From contig JAEYUD010000074.1 of NCBI GenBank assembly GCA_023433685.1, positions 1 through 14,914 of the forward strand: a stretch of DNA of 14,914 bases. Reading direction: 5' to 3'. Within the stretch, counting starts at the first letter, position 1; the number at the start of each line of letters is the position of its first letter. The translations under genes were made by a program, and so were the position numbers. The notes beneath the pieces were generated by a model. It was not told the DNA's origin. It did not search any database and saw nothing but the letters and a program-made list of their open reading frames with translations. Shown here in pieces: positions 1 through 6,215 of the stretch. Source of the DNA: Bacteroidota bacterium. Its GTDB lineage: Bacteria; Bacteroidota; Ignavibacteria; Ignavibacteriales; Ignavibacteriaceae.

Positions 1-1025
1 TCTTTAATCACCCTCGCCCACTCTGCCATGAATCCTTCGTGGTTGTAGGGGTAAGTATCTTCGCGGATACCGTCAAGTCCCGCAAATTCCACCCACCAGA
101 GAGTGTTTTGGATGATATAATTGGCAACAAATTCATTTGTTTGGTTAAAATCCGGCATGTAATCGGTAAACCATCCCTCCACCACTTTTTTGATTGTGGA
201 ACTGTCGCCATGGATATCAGAGAAAACCTGTTTGTGGTGCACCGGCGGTGGCGGGTTCTTGATCGATCCGTTTATCCACCCCGGATGAGGCAATTGAGAT
301 ATCCAGATATGATCTTTGCTGAAGTGATTTGCCACATGATCAAGTATTACTTTTAGCCCTCTCTTCTGTGCCTCCTCAACCATCTTCCTGTAAAGATCGT
401 TGGTGCCAAGCCGGGCGTCAACATTATAAAAATCTGTAGCCGAGTAGCCGTGATAACTTCTGAAAGTATTGTTTTCAACCACGGGAGTTAGCCATAACGC
501 TGTGAAGCCGGTTTCTTTAATGTAATCAAGTTTGTTAATTATACCTTGAAGGTCGCCGCCGTGTCGCCCGTCGAAAAACCCCCTATCCACTGCTTCTGAA
601 AGGCCGGGAACAGAGTCGTTCCCCGTATCACCGTTCACGAATCTGTCGGGCATTACAAGATATATCACATCTGCAGGTGAAAAGCCGGTAGGCTGTTTAC
701 CGGTTCTTTGTCTGATCTCATAATCGATACGGGTGGTAATATCGTGGTTTTTTATCTCGATCGGGTGAATTCCCGGTTTAGCGTCAGGTTCCACTTCGAT
801 ATCAATAAAGAGGTAATTATCGTTGAAGCTCCGGGTGCGTTTTACTGTAATTCCGGAGGAAGAAGTGGCTGTGGCTCCAAGCAGGTCTTCACCGTAAACC
901 ATCAACTGGATATGGTTCTGCTTCATGCCAACCCACCAGTTTGGTGGTTCAACCTTGCTTGCCACTGGTGCCTGTGCACTAACCATCGTGATCAGAAGTA
1001 TAAACAGAAGTGCTGCGCGCGTCAT
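1..1025 (-). CDS. Neopullulanase / cyclomaltodextrinase, GH13 (SusA-like), partial
   Basis: A secreted alpha-glucan hydrolase that would cut cyclodextrins, pullulan or maltodextrins in the periplasm. The reading frame is open for 341 codons from ATG 1025 to the left edge, so the C-terminus is missing. Residues 1-18 are a signal peptide (hydrophobic LLFILLITMVSA). Residues 22-105 match the cyclomaltodextrinase N-terminal domain, with its signature VEPPNWWVGMK at 25-35. The GH13 barrel follows: MPDRFVNGD (125-133), GGDLQGI (156-162), LWLTPVVEN (178-186), region I DHVANH (229-234) and region II GLDGIREDTYPY (316-327), in which D323 should be the nucleophile. The acid/base Glu and region IV lie beyond the edge. 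Position 322 is Glu where many GH13 enzymes have Val. The start is supported by a GGAG ribosome site 9 nt upstream and the signal peptide. No susB/C/D-like gene is visible in the window. The family is confident; the exact substrate is not. Confidence 0.93.
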   Translation of the reverse strand, partial: MTRAALLFILLITMVSAQAPVASKVEPPNWWVGMKQNHIQLMVYGEDLLGATATSSSGITVKRTRSFNDNYLFIDIEVEPDAKPGIHPIEIKNHDITTRIDYEIRQRTGKQPTGFSPADVIYLVMPDRFVNGDTGNDSVPGLSEAVDRGFFDGRHGGDLQGIINKLDYIKETGFTALWLTPVVENNTFRSYHGYSATDFYNVDARLGTNDLYRKMVEEAQKRGLKVILDHVANHFSKDHIWISQLPHPGWINGSIKNPPPPVHHKQVFSDIHGDSSTIKKVVEGWFTDYMPDFNQTNEFVANYIIQNTLWWVEFAGLDGIREDTYPYNHEGFMAEWARVIK

Positions 1026-1032
1026 AAATATT

Positions 1033-1040
1033 TTCTCCGG
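1033..1040 (-). promoter_or_regulatory. Ribosome binding site, CCGGAGAA type
   Basis: Read on the minus strand this is CCGGAGAA, with GGAG 9 nt before the ATG of the neopullulanase. The same octamer precedes the PEGA lipoprotein and the beta-barrel gene in this window. It fixes the start at 1025. Confidence 0.6.
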
Positions 1041-1060
1041 TGAAAGTCGATTTAATTCAG

Positions 1061-1104
1061 ATGCAAAAATAAAAAAAAGCTGCCCCTTTTCAGAAGCAGC
1101 TTTT
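1061..1104 (-). terminator. Rho-independent terminator after the lipoprotein operon
   Basis: A perfect 9-bp stem (arms 1075-1083 and 1096-1104, AAAAGCTGC / GCAGCTTTT) encloses a 12-nt loop. On the minus strand it is followed by a long T-run (1061-1078, interrupted once). It lies about 75 nt past the stop of the PEGA lipoprotein and ends transcription coming from 2628 toward 1178, just before the neopullulanase. Confidence 0.8.
1064..1071 (-). promoter_or_regulatory. Candidate -7 promoter element (TATTTTTG)
   Basis: The minus strand reads TATTTTTG followed by C, matching the Bacteroidota -7 consensus TAnnTTTG, 38 nt before the neopullulanase ATG. The region that should hold the -33 TTTG carries no clear match, and the element lies inside the T-run of the terminator of the preceding gene, so base composition alone could produce it. 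Confidence 0.3.
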
Positions 1105-1156
1105 AAATATAAAGATGGTTGGCTCGATTCAGGGAATACTGACCTCTAACCTCTGA

Positions 1157-1170
1157 TCCGCCGCGGCGGA
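1157..1170. repeat. 14-bp perfect GC-rich palindrome
   Basis: TCCGCCGCGGCGGA is its own reverse complement and sits 7 nt after the stop codon of the PEGA lipoprotein, in otherwise A/T-rich intergenic DNA. It has no loop, so it is a better fit to a short dispersed intergenic repeat or a protein binding site than to a terminator. I see only this one copy in the window. Confidence 0.5.
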
Positions 1171-1177
1171 CCAACCA

Positions 1178-2116
1178 CTAAAATCTTCTGTCGTTCTTCG
1201 TTTTGTTATAGAACCAGCGAAGCTCAACATAAGCAGGATCGGAAACGGAAGTACCGCCACCGTAACCGGTGATCTTCATCTTCGCGTAGTTCTGATCAGC
1301 AGTGTACATGAAGAAGTAGTTGGTTTCCCTGTCACCGACACTGAGTGCCCATGAAGCATCTTTTAGAGGTGAGTCTTCACCATCAGTAAGATTTGCTCCT
1401 GTTCCGAGTTTGAAGAATGTCTCTCTCGGGAGGTTGAAGTCTTTCGCTGATGAAATGAGGTAACCGGCAGTTCTGTAGTAGATATCAACAGAGTCTTTGC
1501 TCACGCCTGAACCGATGTTCGAAGCCCTTCCAACTGAGAGGATAAGTCCGCTCGGTACGTTGGAAGTTGAGAATGATTCATAGATCTTCACGGAGGTGTA
1601 CTCAACATAGTTGAGAGCAGTCATTGTGATGGCTACACTCTTGTTGGCTGAGTCAGCAGGCACTGTGAAAGTGGTGTCAGCATATCCCGCGAGGGTAAGG
1701 GTAATGGTGTTTGTACCAACAGCAAGGCGGATGCCTGATGGGGTGATGCTTCCCGTGTTAACACCGTTCAGATATATCTTCGCGCCGGCAGGTGTTGAGC
1801 TGACGGTAAAAGAAGCTTCTGAAAGGGTAACCGCTCTTGAAAGAGTCTGATTTGCTACAACGGTCACAGTGAAAGTGGTATCCTTGTAAAGGGTTTTCTT
1901 CAGGGTGATGTTGTAAGTTCCTGTGGGAAGTGTCAGGGTATCGCCTGTTTTCTTTCCGGAATTGGTGCCACCGACATATACATCAGCAAGGGTCGGGGTT
2001 GATGTGATCACAAGTTTACCCTCATCAGGGTTCAGTGGGTTGTCCTTGTTGTCGCACCCTGTAAGAAACAGGATGGTGCTCATTAAGAATAATGATAACA
2101 GGAGTTTTTTGGTCAT
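1178..2116 (-). CDS. PEGA-domain lipoprotein
   Basis: A 312-residue envelope lipoprotein with a lipobox LTGC (Cys21) after a hydrophobic signal segment. Two PEGA repeats follow (about 34-97 and 101-166). Each begins VITSTPTLADVYVGG- or VSSTPAGAKIYLNG-like, contains a GTYNITL / GTNTITL strand, and continues into a LYKDTTFTV / GYADTTFTV segment. PEGA modules are small beta-sandwiches of cell-surface proteins, often just outside the membrane. The C-terminal 140 residues (about 170-312) are not clearly recognised; they include a strand pattern (YFFMYTADQNYAKMKITGY, then YVELRWFYN) that recalls HmuY-like haem-binding lipoproteins, a weak resemblance only. The ATG has GGAG 9 nt upstream. The gene follows the 161-residue lipoprotein gene by 26 nt with no terminator between them, so the two are probably co-transcribed. 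Confidence 0.9.
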   Translation of the reverse strand: MTKKLLLSLFLMSTILFLTGCDNKDNPLNPDEGKLVITSTPTLADVYVGGTNSGKKTGDTLTLPTGTYNITLKKTLYKDTTFTVTVVANQTLSRAVTLSEASFTVSSTPAGAKIYLNGVNTGSITPSGIRLAVGTNTITLTLAGYADTTFTVPADSANKSVAITMTALNYVEYTSVKIYESFSTSNVPSGLILSVGRASNIGSGVSKDSVDIYYRTAGYLISSAKDFNLPRETFFKLGTGANLTDGEDSPLKDASWALSVGDRETNYFFMYTADQNYAKMKITGYGGGTSVSDPAYVELRWFYNKTKNDRRF

Positions 2117-2123
2117 TAAGATT

Positions 2124-2131
2124 TTCTCCGG
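2124..2131 (-). promoter_or_regulatory. Ribosome binding site, CCGGAGAA type
   Basis: The minus-strand leader contains TAATCCGGAGAA, with GGAG 9 nt before the PEGA lipoprotein ATG. The beta-barrel gene leader carries the same 12 bases. Confidence 0.6.
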
Positions 2132-2142
2132 ATTAGTTGAAG

Positions 2143-2628
2143 TTATTTATTAAATGAAAAATTAACGGTAATACCGCCGGCGCGTTTCTCTGTGAAACTT
2201 CCGGTGATCGATCTTCCGCTTTTTGCAACCACACCTGTGTAGTGACCCGATGAACGTGTCTGATCGTTGTCACTCATTGAGAAAGCCCCTGTTTCAGGAT
2301 CAATACTTCCGACAACACCGTGAGTGGCAACATTTCTGTAGTTCACAACAATGGAACCTGTGAACTGCTTGCCATCCTGATTGGTTATCTTAAGTGTGGC
2401 GGAATAATTGGCGAGGGTTCCCTGCCATGTGCCCAGAAGGGATATCTCTTTCGCTTTTGCAGTGTCAGCCTTGGCTGTATCTTTTGCCACCGTGTCAGTT
2501 TTGACACTCTCTGTTGCCTTTTTAGCTGTGTCAGCAGGTGAGGCGGGTTTTTCTTTTTTGGTGCAACCCGTAAAAAGTGTGAAAGTGGCGAGGAAAAGAA
2601 CGGCTAAAATTTTAATTTTGCTTCTCAT
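2143..2628 (-). CDS. Small lipoprotein with Lys/Thr/Ala-Asp linker
   Basis: A 161-residue lipoprotein: a basic N-terminus, a hydrophobic stretch and the lipobox LFTGC (Cys22). A low-complexity, probably extended linker (about 23-60) follows, with repeated DTAKA / DTVAK units that would hold the globular part away from the membrane. Residues 62-161 form a beta-rich domain of short amphipathic strands (LLGTWQGTLANYSATLKIT, FTGSIVVNY, GHYTGVV, SITGSFTEK) ending GITVNFSFNK. This pattern suggests a small beta-barrel or lipocalin-like fold; I recognise no family. It appears to be the first gene of a two-gene unit with the PEGA lipoprotein. No convincing Shine-Dalgarno precedes the ATG (the leader is A/T-rich), unlike its neighbour. 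Cellular location is well supported; function is unknown. Confidence 0.85.
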   Translation of the reverse strand: MRSKIKILAVLFLATFTLFTGCTKKEKPASPADTAKKATESVKTDTVAKDTAKADTAKAKEISLLGTWQGTLANYSATLKITNQDGKQFTGSIVVNYRNVATHGVVGSIDPETGAFSMSDNDQTRSSGHYTGVVAKSGRSITGSFTEKRAGGITVNFSFNK

Positions 2629-2673
2629 ATTAAATCATTCTTTGTGAAACACTTATTTTAAAAGTTTAATGTG

Positions 2674-2681
2674 CAAATATA
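2674..2681 (-). promoter_or_regulatory. Candidate -7 promoter element (TATATTTG)
   Basis: TATATTTG on the minus strand, 45 nt before the small lipoprotein ATG, fits TAnnTTTG exactly and is followed by C, as at the beta-barrel gene. The nearest upstream TTTG is only 11 nt away, too close for a normal -33 element. The 95-nt space 2629-2723 is a divergent intergenic region that should also hold the promoter of the plus-strand operon; I cannot place that one. Confidence 0.4.
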
Positions 2682-2723
2682 TTCTCTTTCATCAAAAGAA
2701 AGTGTGACCGGACACAAAAAAAA

Positions 2724-3992
2724 GTGAGAATTCGATATAATCGTAACCGGTTAAGTGTCATTTTCCTTGGTGAAAGGTGTTCCGCTCTTTTTATCGACCA
2801 TGGAAAAGGTCCGCGCGGGAAAAAGTTGTTCACAATTCTTCAATCAGGTGAAGGCGGCACTTTCCCCTACCTCCCTGTTTCACCGGACCGGAAACTCTTC
2901 AAGCGGATGCAGGCGACCAATATAGTTGTTATACCCGATATAAGGCTCCTCCACCACGGAAAGGAAAAGAAGGATGATGTAACCTTTACCAACAGCATTA
3001 TCGATGAGCTTATAAACTACCTCGGGCAAGCAGGGGTGGAGCATCCCGTTGTAATTTCATCACTTGCCTCCCCTGAAATTCTGTTTCACTATTATTCCCG
3101 GAAACTCAAATTTTTCCCTGACGACCGTACTTACATCCTTTCGGGTGATGACGACATGGTTTTTGAAGCCCGGCTCAGGGGGCGGGGGCTCGCCGCGGCC
3201 AGACTTATCGACTTCGACACTTTGAGTAATTCCAAAAGCTCCTATCTCGATTGCGATCATCTCATTACTTTCACTTCCGACCCTTATGCATTCCGGTTCG
3301 AAGATGAAATAGTCGCTACCAGACATCCCTCCCTCTCACGGGGGCATGAAGAAAGTTTTACACTTCAGGAAGGCACCCGCAAAGGCAAAACCTGGAAAGG
3401 TATCTACAATATCTGCGAGATGGTCGCGGAGCTCTACCGCTCGGATAAACTTCCCATGCCCGGGCTTTTAACCCCGCAGGAACTCCACACAAGTGATGAG
3501 AATAAGATCGCCAGAACCGCTTCCACATTAAACCTGGTGGCCGGTATGATCACAGGCGCGGTGTTCATCCTCTTTTTAAGCGCGCTTGTCAGATTCTTTA
3601 TTCTCTCCTCCGCCGAAAGCGGGCTGGATGACTTTAAGAAGAAAGAACCTTCAGTTTATAACGAAGTGGCCGCCTACGGAGGGAAGATATCTTTAATACC
3701 GGAAAGCCGGCAGCAACTGAAACGCCTCGATTCGATGTTCACCCGGCTTGACAACACTCTGCTTAAACTTGAACGCCACGCCGAAGGGATAAACCTGCAG
3801 ATCACGGGGATTTCACTTCAGGAGAAGAACTATATCCTGATCAGGGGATACACCGAAACACCGGGGGCCGCGGCATCTTTAGCCGGTGAGATCAAGGGAG
3901 CTGAACTCCTCTCAACTGAGATTTTCAGAACGAATGAGAACACTTACACCTCGTTCAGGATCGTTGTACCGGGGGATGCCAAATGGAAATAA
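2724..3992 (+). CDS. PilM-PilN / GspL-like inner-membrane platform protein
   Basis: A 422-residue bitopic protein that I interpret as part of a type IV pilus or type II secretion inner-membrane platform. Residues 1-268 are cytoplasmic by prediction and could be a divergent actin-like (PilM / GspL N-terminal) domain; no clear ATP-binding motif is visible. A single membrane helix follows (about 274-296, MITGAVFILFLSALVRFFIL). The remaining ~125 residues contain a helical stretch rich in Leu/Arg (330-360) and then a compact alpha-beta segment (ITGISLQEKNYILIRGYTET ... AELLSTEIFR ... FRIVVPG) like the ferredoxin-like periplasmic domain of PilN/GspL. Length and order match GspL, about 400 residues. 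The start is GTG, with no good Shine-Dalgarno. Its end overlaps the next gene by 10 nt, so translation is coupled. The assignment is from architecture and partner gene, not strong motifs; other bitopic envelope proteins are possible. Confidence 0.62.
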   Translation: MRIRYNRNRLSVIFLGERCSALFIDHGKGPRGKKLFTILQSGEGGTFPYLPVSPDRKLFKRMQATNIVVIPDIRLLHHGKEKKDDVTFTNSIIDELINYLGQAGVEHPVVISSLASPEILFHYYSRKLKFFPDDRTYILSGDDDMVFEARLRGRGLAAARLIDFDTLSNSKSSYLDCDHLITFTSDPYAFRFEDEIVATRHPSLSRGHEESFTLQEGTRKGKTWKGIYNICEMVAELYRSDKLPMPGLLTPQELHTSDENKIARTASTLNLVAGMITGAVFILFLSALVRFFILSSAESGLDDFKKKEPSVYNEVAAYGGKISLIPESRQQLKRLDSMFTRLDNTLLKLERHAEGINLQITGISLQEKNYILIRGYTETPGAAASLAGEIKGAELLSTEIFRTNENTYTSFRIVVPGDAKWK

Positions 3993-4834
3993 ATAAACTC
4001 CTCATGCAGAACAACCGCATGGTGATGAAGCTCCTGGCAACGGCAGTGCTTCTGCTTGTTACGTTTCTTATTGTAATTCCTGCCGGGAACAGGATAGAGG
4101 AGAGGTTCGAATCGCTTGGCATCTCACCGGGTGATGACATCACAGCGATGATGCATACCATTCAAAATGAAACAGGACCCGCGCTAAAACCAGACCCGGA
4201 GCTGCGGTATAATCTTTATACCAACATCACCCTGCGTGACATGCGGCTGCTTATTGACAGTATCCAACTTTCACTTACCACAGGCTTCAAGTTCAACGTT
4301 AACGAACTGGATGAGGAGCAGAAGGCCGGGTTCACGGTTAAGAATTTCCTGATAAAAGGGAAGGCTTCTTTTCTCGGGATTGCGGGATTCATCTCGGCCA
4401 TTGAAGAGTACCCGATGTTCATGCGGTTCAAAACGGGTACTATCAGATATTATGGTGTGCTTGAGGGAAGTGTTGCCTTTGTTGATTACGAGCTTGTGAT
4501 ATCGGTACCGGTCCAACCGGAAGGCTTCTTCCTCCCTCCGTTCACCGTTCAACAGGACAGCCTTTTCGAGCAGATCGATATCTTTCTCCCATTCATCGAG
4601 AGTGTCGCCGGAGTGTCTGAACCCGGCTCGGTAAATCTTGACGACTATGAACTCTGGGCAGTGAAAAACGGGGAGGCAGAGTTCCACCATATCAGATTCA
4701 AGGAGAGGATTTTTCTCAGGGCAGGTGATGAGATCAAAGGCGGAATTATCAAAGAAATCACAAAAGAATCGGTAAAAGTGTTATATTTGAACCGGAATGA
4801 AGTGAGTTTAGTGGAACTTAAGATTCCTGACTGA
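3983..4834 (+). CDS. PilO-PilP / GspM-GspC-like fused platform protein
   Basis: A 283-residue protein with a short cytoplasmic N-terminus, one membrane helix (about 15-34, MKLLATAVLLLVTFLIVIPA) and a long periplasmic part. Residues 80-176 resemble PilO: a helix, then a strand-helix-strand unit (VKNFLIKGKASFLGIAGFIS, EEYPMFMRF, VAFVDYELVISV) typical of its ferredoxin-like domain. After a linker, residues 218-283 (LDDYELWAVKN ... IFLRAGDEIKGGIIKEITKE ... EVSLVELKI) look like the beta-domain of PilP / GspC HR, which binds the secretin in known systems. PilO and PilP are normally separate proteins. The gene overlaps the preceding PilM-PilN-like gene by 10 nt, which supports a shared complex. No secretin, ATPase, PilC/GspF or pilin gene is in the window. 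The PilP-like similarity is an inference from the strand pattern and G-D-x-I-x-G-G motif. Confidence 0.6.
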   Translation: MEINKLLMQNNRMVMKLLATAVLLLVTFLIVIPAGNRIEERFESLGISPGDDITAMMHTIQNETGPALKPDPELRYNLYTNITLRDMRLLIDSIQLSLTTGFKFNVNELDEEQKAGFTVKNFLIKGKASFLGIAGFISAIEEYPMFMRFKTGTIRYYGVLEGSVAFVDYELVISVPVQPEGFFLPPFTVQQDSLFEQIDIFLPFIESVAGVSEPGSVNLDDYELWAVKNGEAEFHHIRFKERIFLRAGDEIKGGIIKEITKESVKVLYLNRNEVSLVELKIPD

Positions 4835-4866
4835 ATTTTTACATTAAAACACCGGCACGATCCCTC

Positions 4867-5553
4867 ATGAGCCTTATTCTTGCGGTCGACGACCACGAAC
4901 AGAACATCAAATACCTGGAAACGATTCTTAAAAGAGAAAATCACCAGTTCATTTATGCCTTCGATGGCGAAACCGGCATGAAAATGGCCTATGAATACCT
5001 GCCTGATCTTATCCTCCTCGATATCATGTTACCCGGGATGAACGGACTTGAAGTTTGCGAAGCACTTACAAAAGATGATAAAACTTCAAACATTCCGATA
5101 ATTCTCGTAACTGCAAGGGTGACAGCGGAAGACACCTCTATCGGGCTTAAAGCCGGCGCGCATGACTATGTAAAAAAACCTTTCGATCGTGTCGAAATTC
5201 TTGCCCGGATAAACTCAGCCCTAAAGTTCAGTGAGATCAGAAAACAGATGATCGAATCTGAAAGGCTTGGTATGTTCGCTGCAACGGTGGTTACCGCCAA
5301 CCACAAAATAAAACAGCCGCTCACTGTGATCAAACTCGCGGTCTCCGCCCTCAAACGTGAAGTTGGCAAACCCGACCTAAACAAGGATGCAGTTGCAAAA
5401 CGGATCGACTACATTGAAACAGCGGTTAACGAGGTGGCTTCAATCCTCGATCAGCTCAAAGAGATTCAGGCTCCAAGAATGTCGGATTACCTGAAAGACA
5501 TTAAAATGGTCGACCTCGACAGCTCCCCCAAGCTCACCGGTTCCGGTGAGTAA
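4867..5553 (+). CDS. Response regulator: receiver + HisKA (DHp) domain, no ATPase domain
   Basis: A 228-residue cytoplasmic signalling protein. Residues 1-119 are a complete receiver: acidic pair D8-D9, phosphate acceptor D52 in LLDIMLPGMNG, T82 and K104-P105. Residues 120-205 form a helical hairpin like the dimerisation/phosphoacceptor domain of histidine kinases, with the H-box ANHKIKQPLTVI and H146 as likely phosphoacceptor. The protein then ends after about 20 more residues (KMVDLDSSPKLTGSGE), where a kinase would start its ATP-binding domain. No N, G1 or G2 box follows in any frame before the terminator. It may act as a phosphotransfer relay, or as a receiver that dimerises through the DHp. 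It is the third gene of the plus-strand operon, 32 nt after the PilO-PilP-like gene, so its output may be linked to that envelope machine. Confidence 0.88.
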   Translation: MSLILAVDDHEQNIKYLETILKRENHQFIYAFDGETGMKMAYEYLPDLILLDIMLPGMNGLEVCEALTKDDKTSNIPIILVTARVTAEDTSIGLKAGAHDYVKKPFDRVEILARINSALKFSEIRKQMIESERLGMFAATVVTANHKIKQPLTVIKLAVSALKREVGKPDLNKDAVAKRIDYIETAVNEVASILDQLKEIQAPRMSDYLKDIKMVDLDSSPKLTGSGE

Positions 5554-5581
5554 AAACCCCGGTTCGTACCCTTTAAAATGA

Positions 5582-5612
5582 AAAAAGGCTGCCCGCGATG
5601 AGCAGCCTTTTT
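5582..5612. terminator. Bidirectional rho-independent terminator
   Basis: A perfect 11-bp stem (5582-5592 AAAAAGGCTGC and 5602-5612 GCAGCCTTTTT) with a 9-nt loop lies between the convergent response-regulator and cytochrome genes. The A-run on one side and T-run on the other serve both directions. Confidence 0.88.
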
Positions 5613-5631
5613 AATTTCATACCGGCAAAGA

Positions 5632-6042
5632 TCAGTCTTTCTTCGCTTCACTCTTCTTGATTGAAGGATGTGGAACCTTCTCAGGAATTGCATGATACTT
5701 GTTGTTGTCGCCATGGCATGTCATGCAGTCGATATCTTTGGGGTTGAATTTCTCAACATTAGACATCTTGTCAACGTGGCAGCTAAGACATTCAGCAGCT
5801 TCCTTCGGATTGGCTATCTTATTCTTCTCAGCGATCTCTTTGGAGGCCGGTTTGTCGAATGCTTCGGCAACTTTGGCATGGTTAGACTGTAACCAGGCTT
5901 TGAATTCATCAAACTTGGGCTTTCCTTCTTTATGGCAGCTGTTGCACATCTTTATCTTTGCATCAGCGGGGGCCTTTTGGGCAACAGCGGTTCCGGCTGT
6001 GAAAAACAGTGCGACCGCGGCGAGCAAAACGAGCTTCTTCAT
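5632..6042 (-). CDS. Secreted triheme cytochrome c (c554-like)
   Basis: A 136-residue periplasmic electron carrier. Residues 1-21 are a signal peptide ending AVA. Three CXXCH haem c attachment sites are present: CNSCH (33-37), CLSCH (85-89) and CMTCH (106-110). Three further histidines (H55 in WLQSNHAK, H117 and H124 near the end) could serve as the sixth ligands, allowing three bis-His, low-potential haems. The WLQSNHAKV segment after the first site resembles cytochrome c554/c-prime type multihaem modules. The C-terminus is lysine-rich. The ATG has AAAGGA about 8 nt upstream. It is expressed alone, ending at the shared terminator; the region 6043-6215 upstream is very A/T-rich and must hold divergent promoters for it and the kinase. 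Redox partner unknown. Confidence 0.92.
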   Translation of the reverse strand: MKKLVLLAAVALFFTAGTAVAQKAPADAKIKMCNSCHKEGKPKFDEFKAWLQSNHAKVAEAFDKPASKEIAEKNKIANPKEAAECLSCHVDKMSNVEKFNPKDIDCMTCHGDNNKYHAIPEKVPHPSIKKSEAKKD

Positions 6043-6165
6043 GGTTGATTCCTTTGCTAATTAATTTTTTTCGCTATATTAAAATAATCCGCTTTATATT
6101 TATATGCAAGTTAATTTATTCAACTCTTTCTTTTTTTACTCTCCAAATCAAAAAAAGTTCCATCG

Positions 6166-6199
6166 TTTGATTTCATTCGAATCACTTAAATTACGTTTT
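6166..6199 (+). promoter_or_regulatory. Candidate promoter of the hybrid kinase
   Basis: TTTG (6166-6169), then 22 nt, then TACGTTTT (6192-6199), close to the Bacteroidota TTTG / TAnnTTTG pair with one mismatch in the -7 element. It would start RNA only about 10 nt before the ATG at 6216, so the leader would be almost absent; no Shine-Dalgarno is seen before that ATG. Confidence 0.3.
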
Positions 6200-6215
6200 C
6201 AATTTTCCGTTTATT

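Noticed and set aside
8..211. 67-codon minus-strand frame beginning inside the neopullulanase
   Set aside because: Same strand but different frame from the GH13 motifs; the GH13 frame is open across the whole stretch.
708..1149. Plus-strand frames opposite the neopullulanase start and its leader
   Set aside because: They oppose the signal peptide and N-terminal domain of a recognised gene, and one runs through the terminator hairpin.
2470..2525. Repeated GCTGTGTC / GCAGTGTCAGC-like words as a possible DNA repeat array
   Set aside because: They are the coding sequence of the DTAKA-type linker of the small lipoprotein; spacing is irregular and no CRISPR-like repeat-spacer order exists.
6043..6165. 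Sigma-70-like boxes (TTGCAT with TATTTT) before the cytochrome gene
   Set aside because: The region is so A/T-rich that many such pairs can be drawn; none stands out and no TAnnTTTG match is present on that strand.
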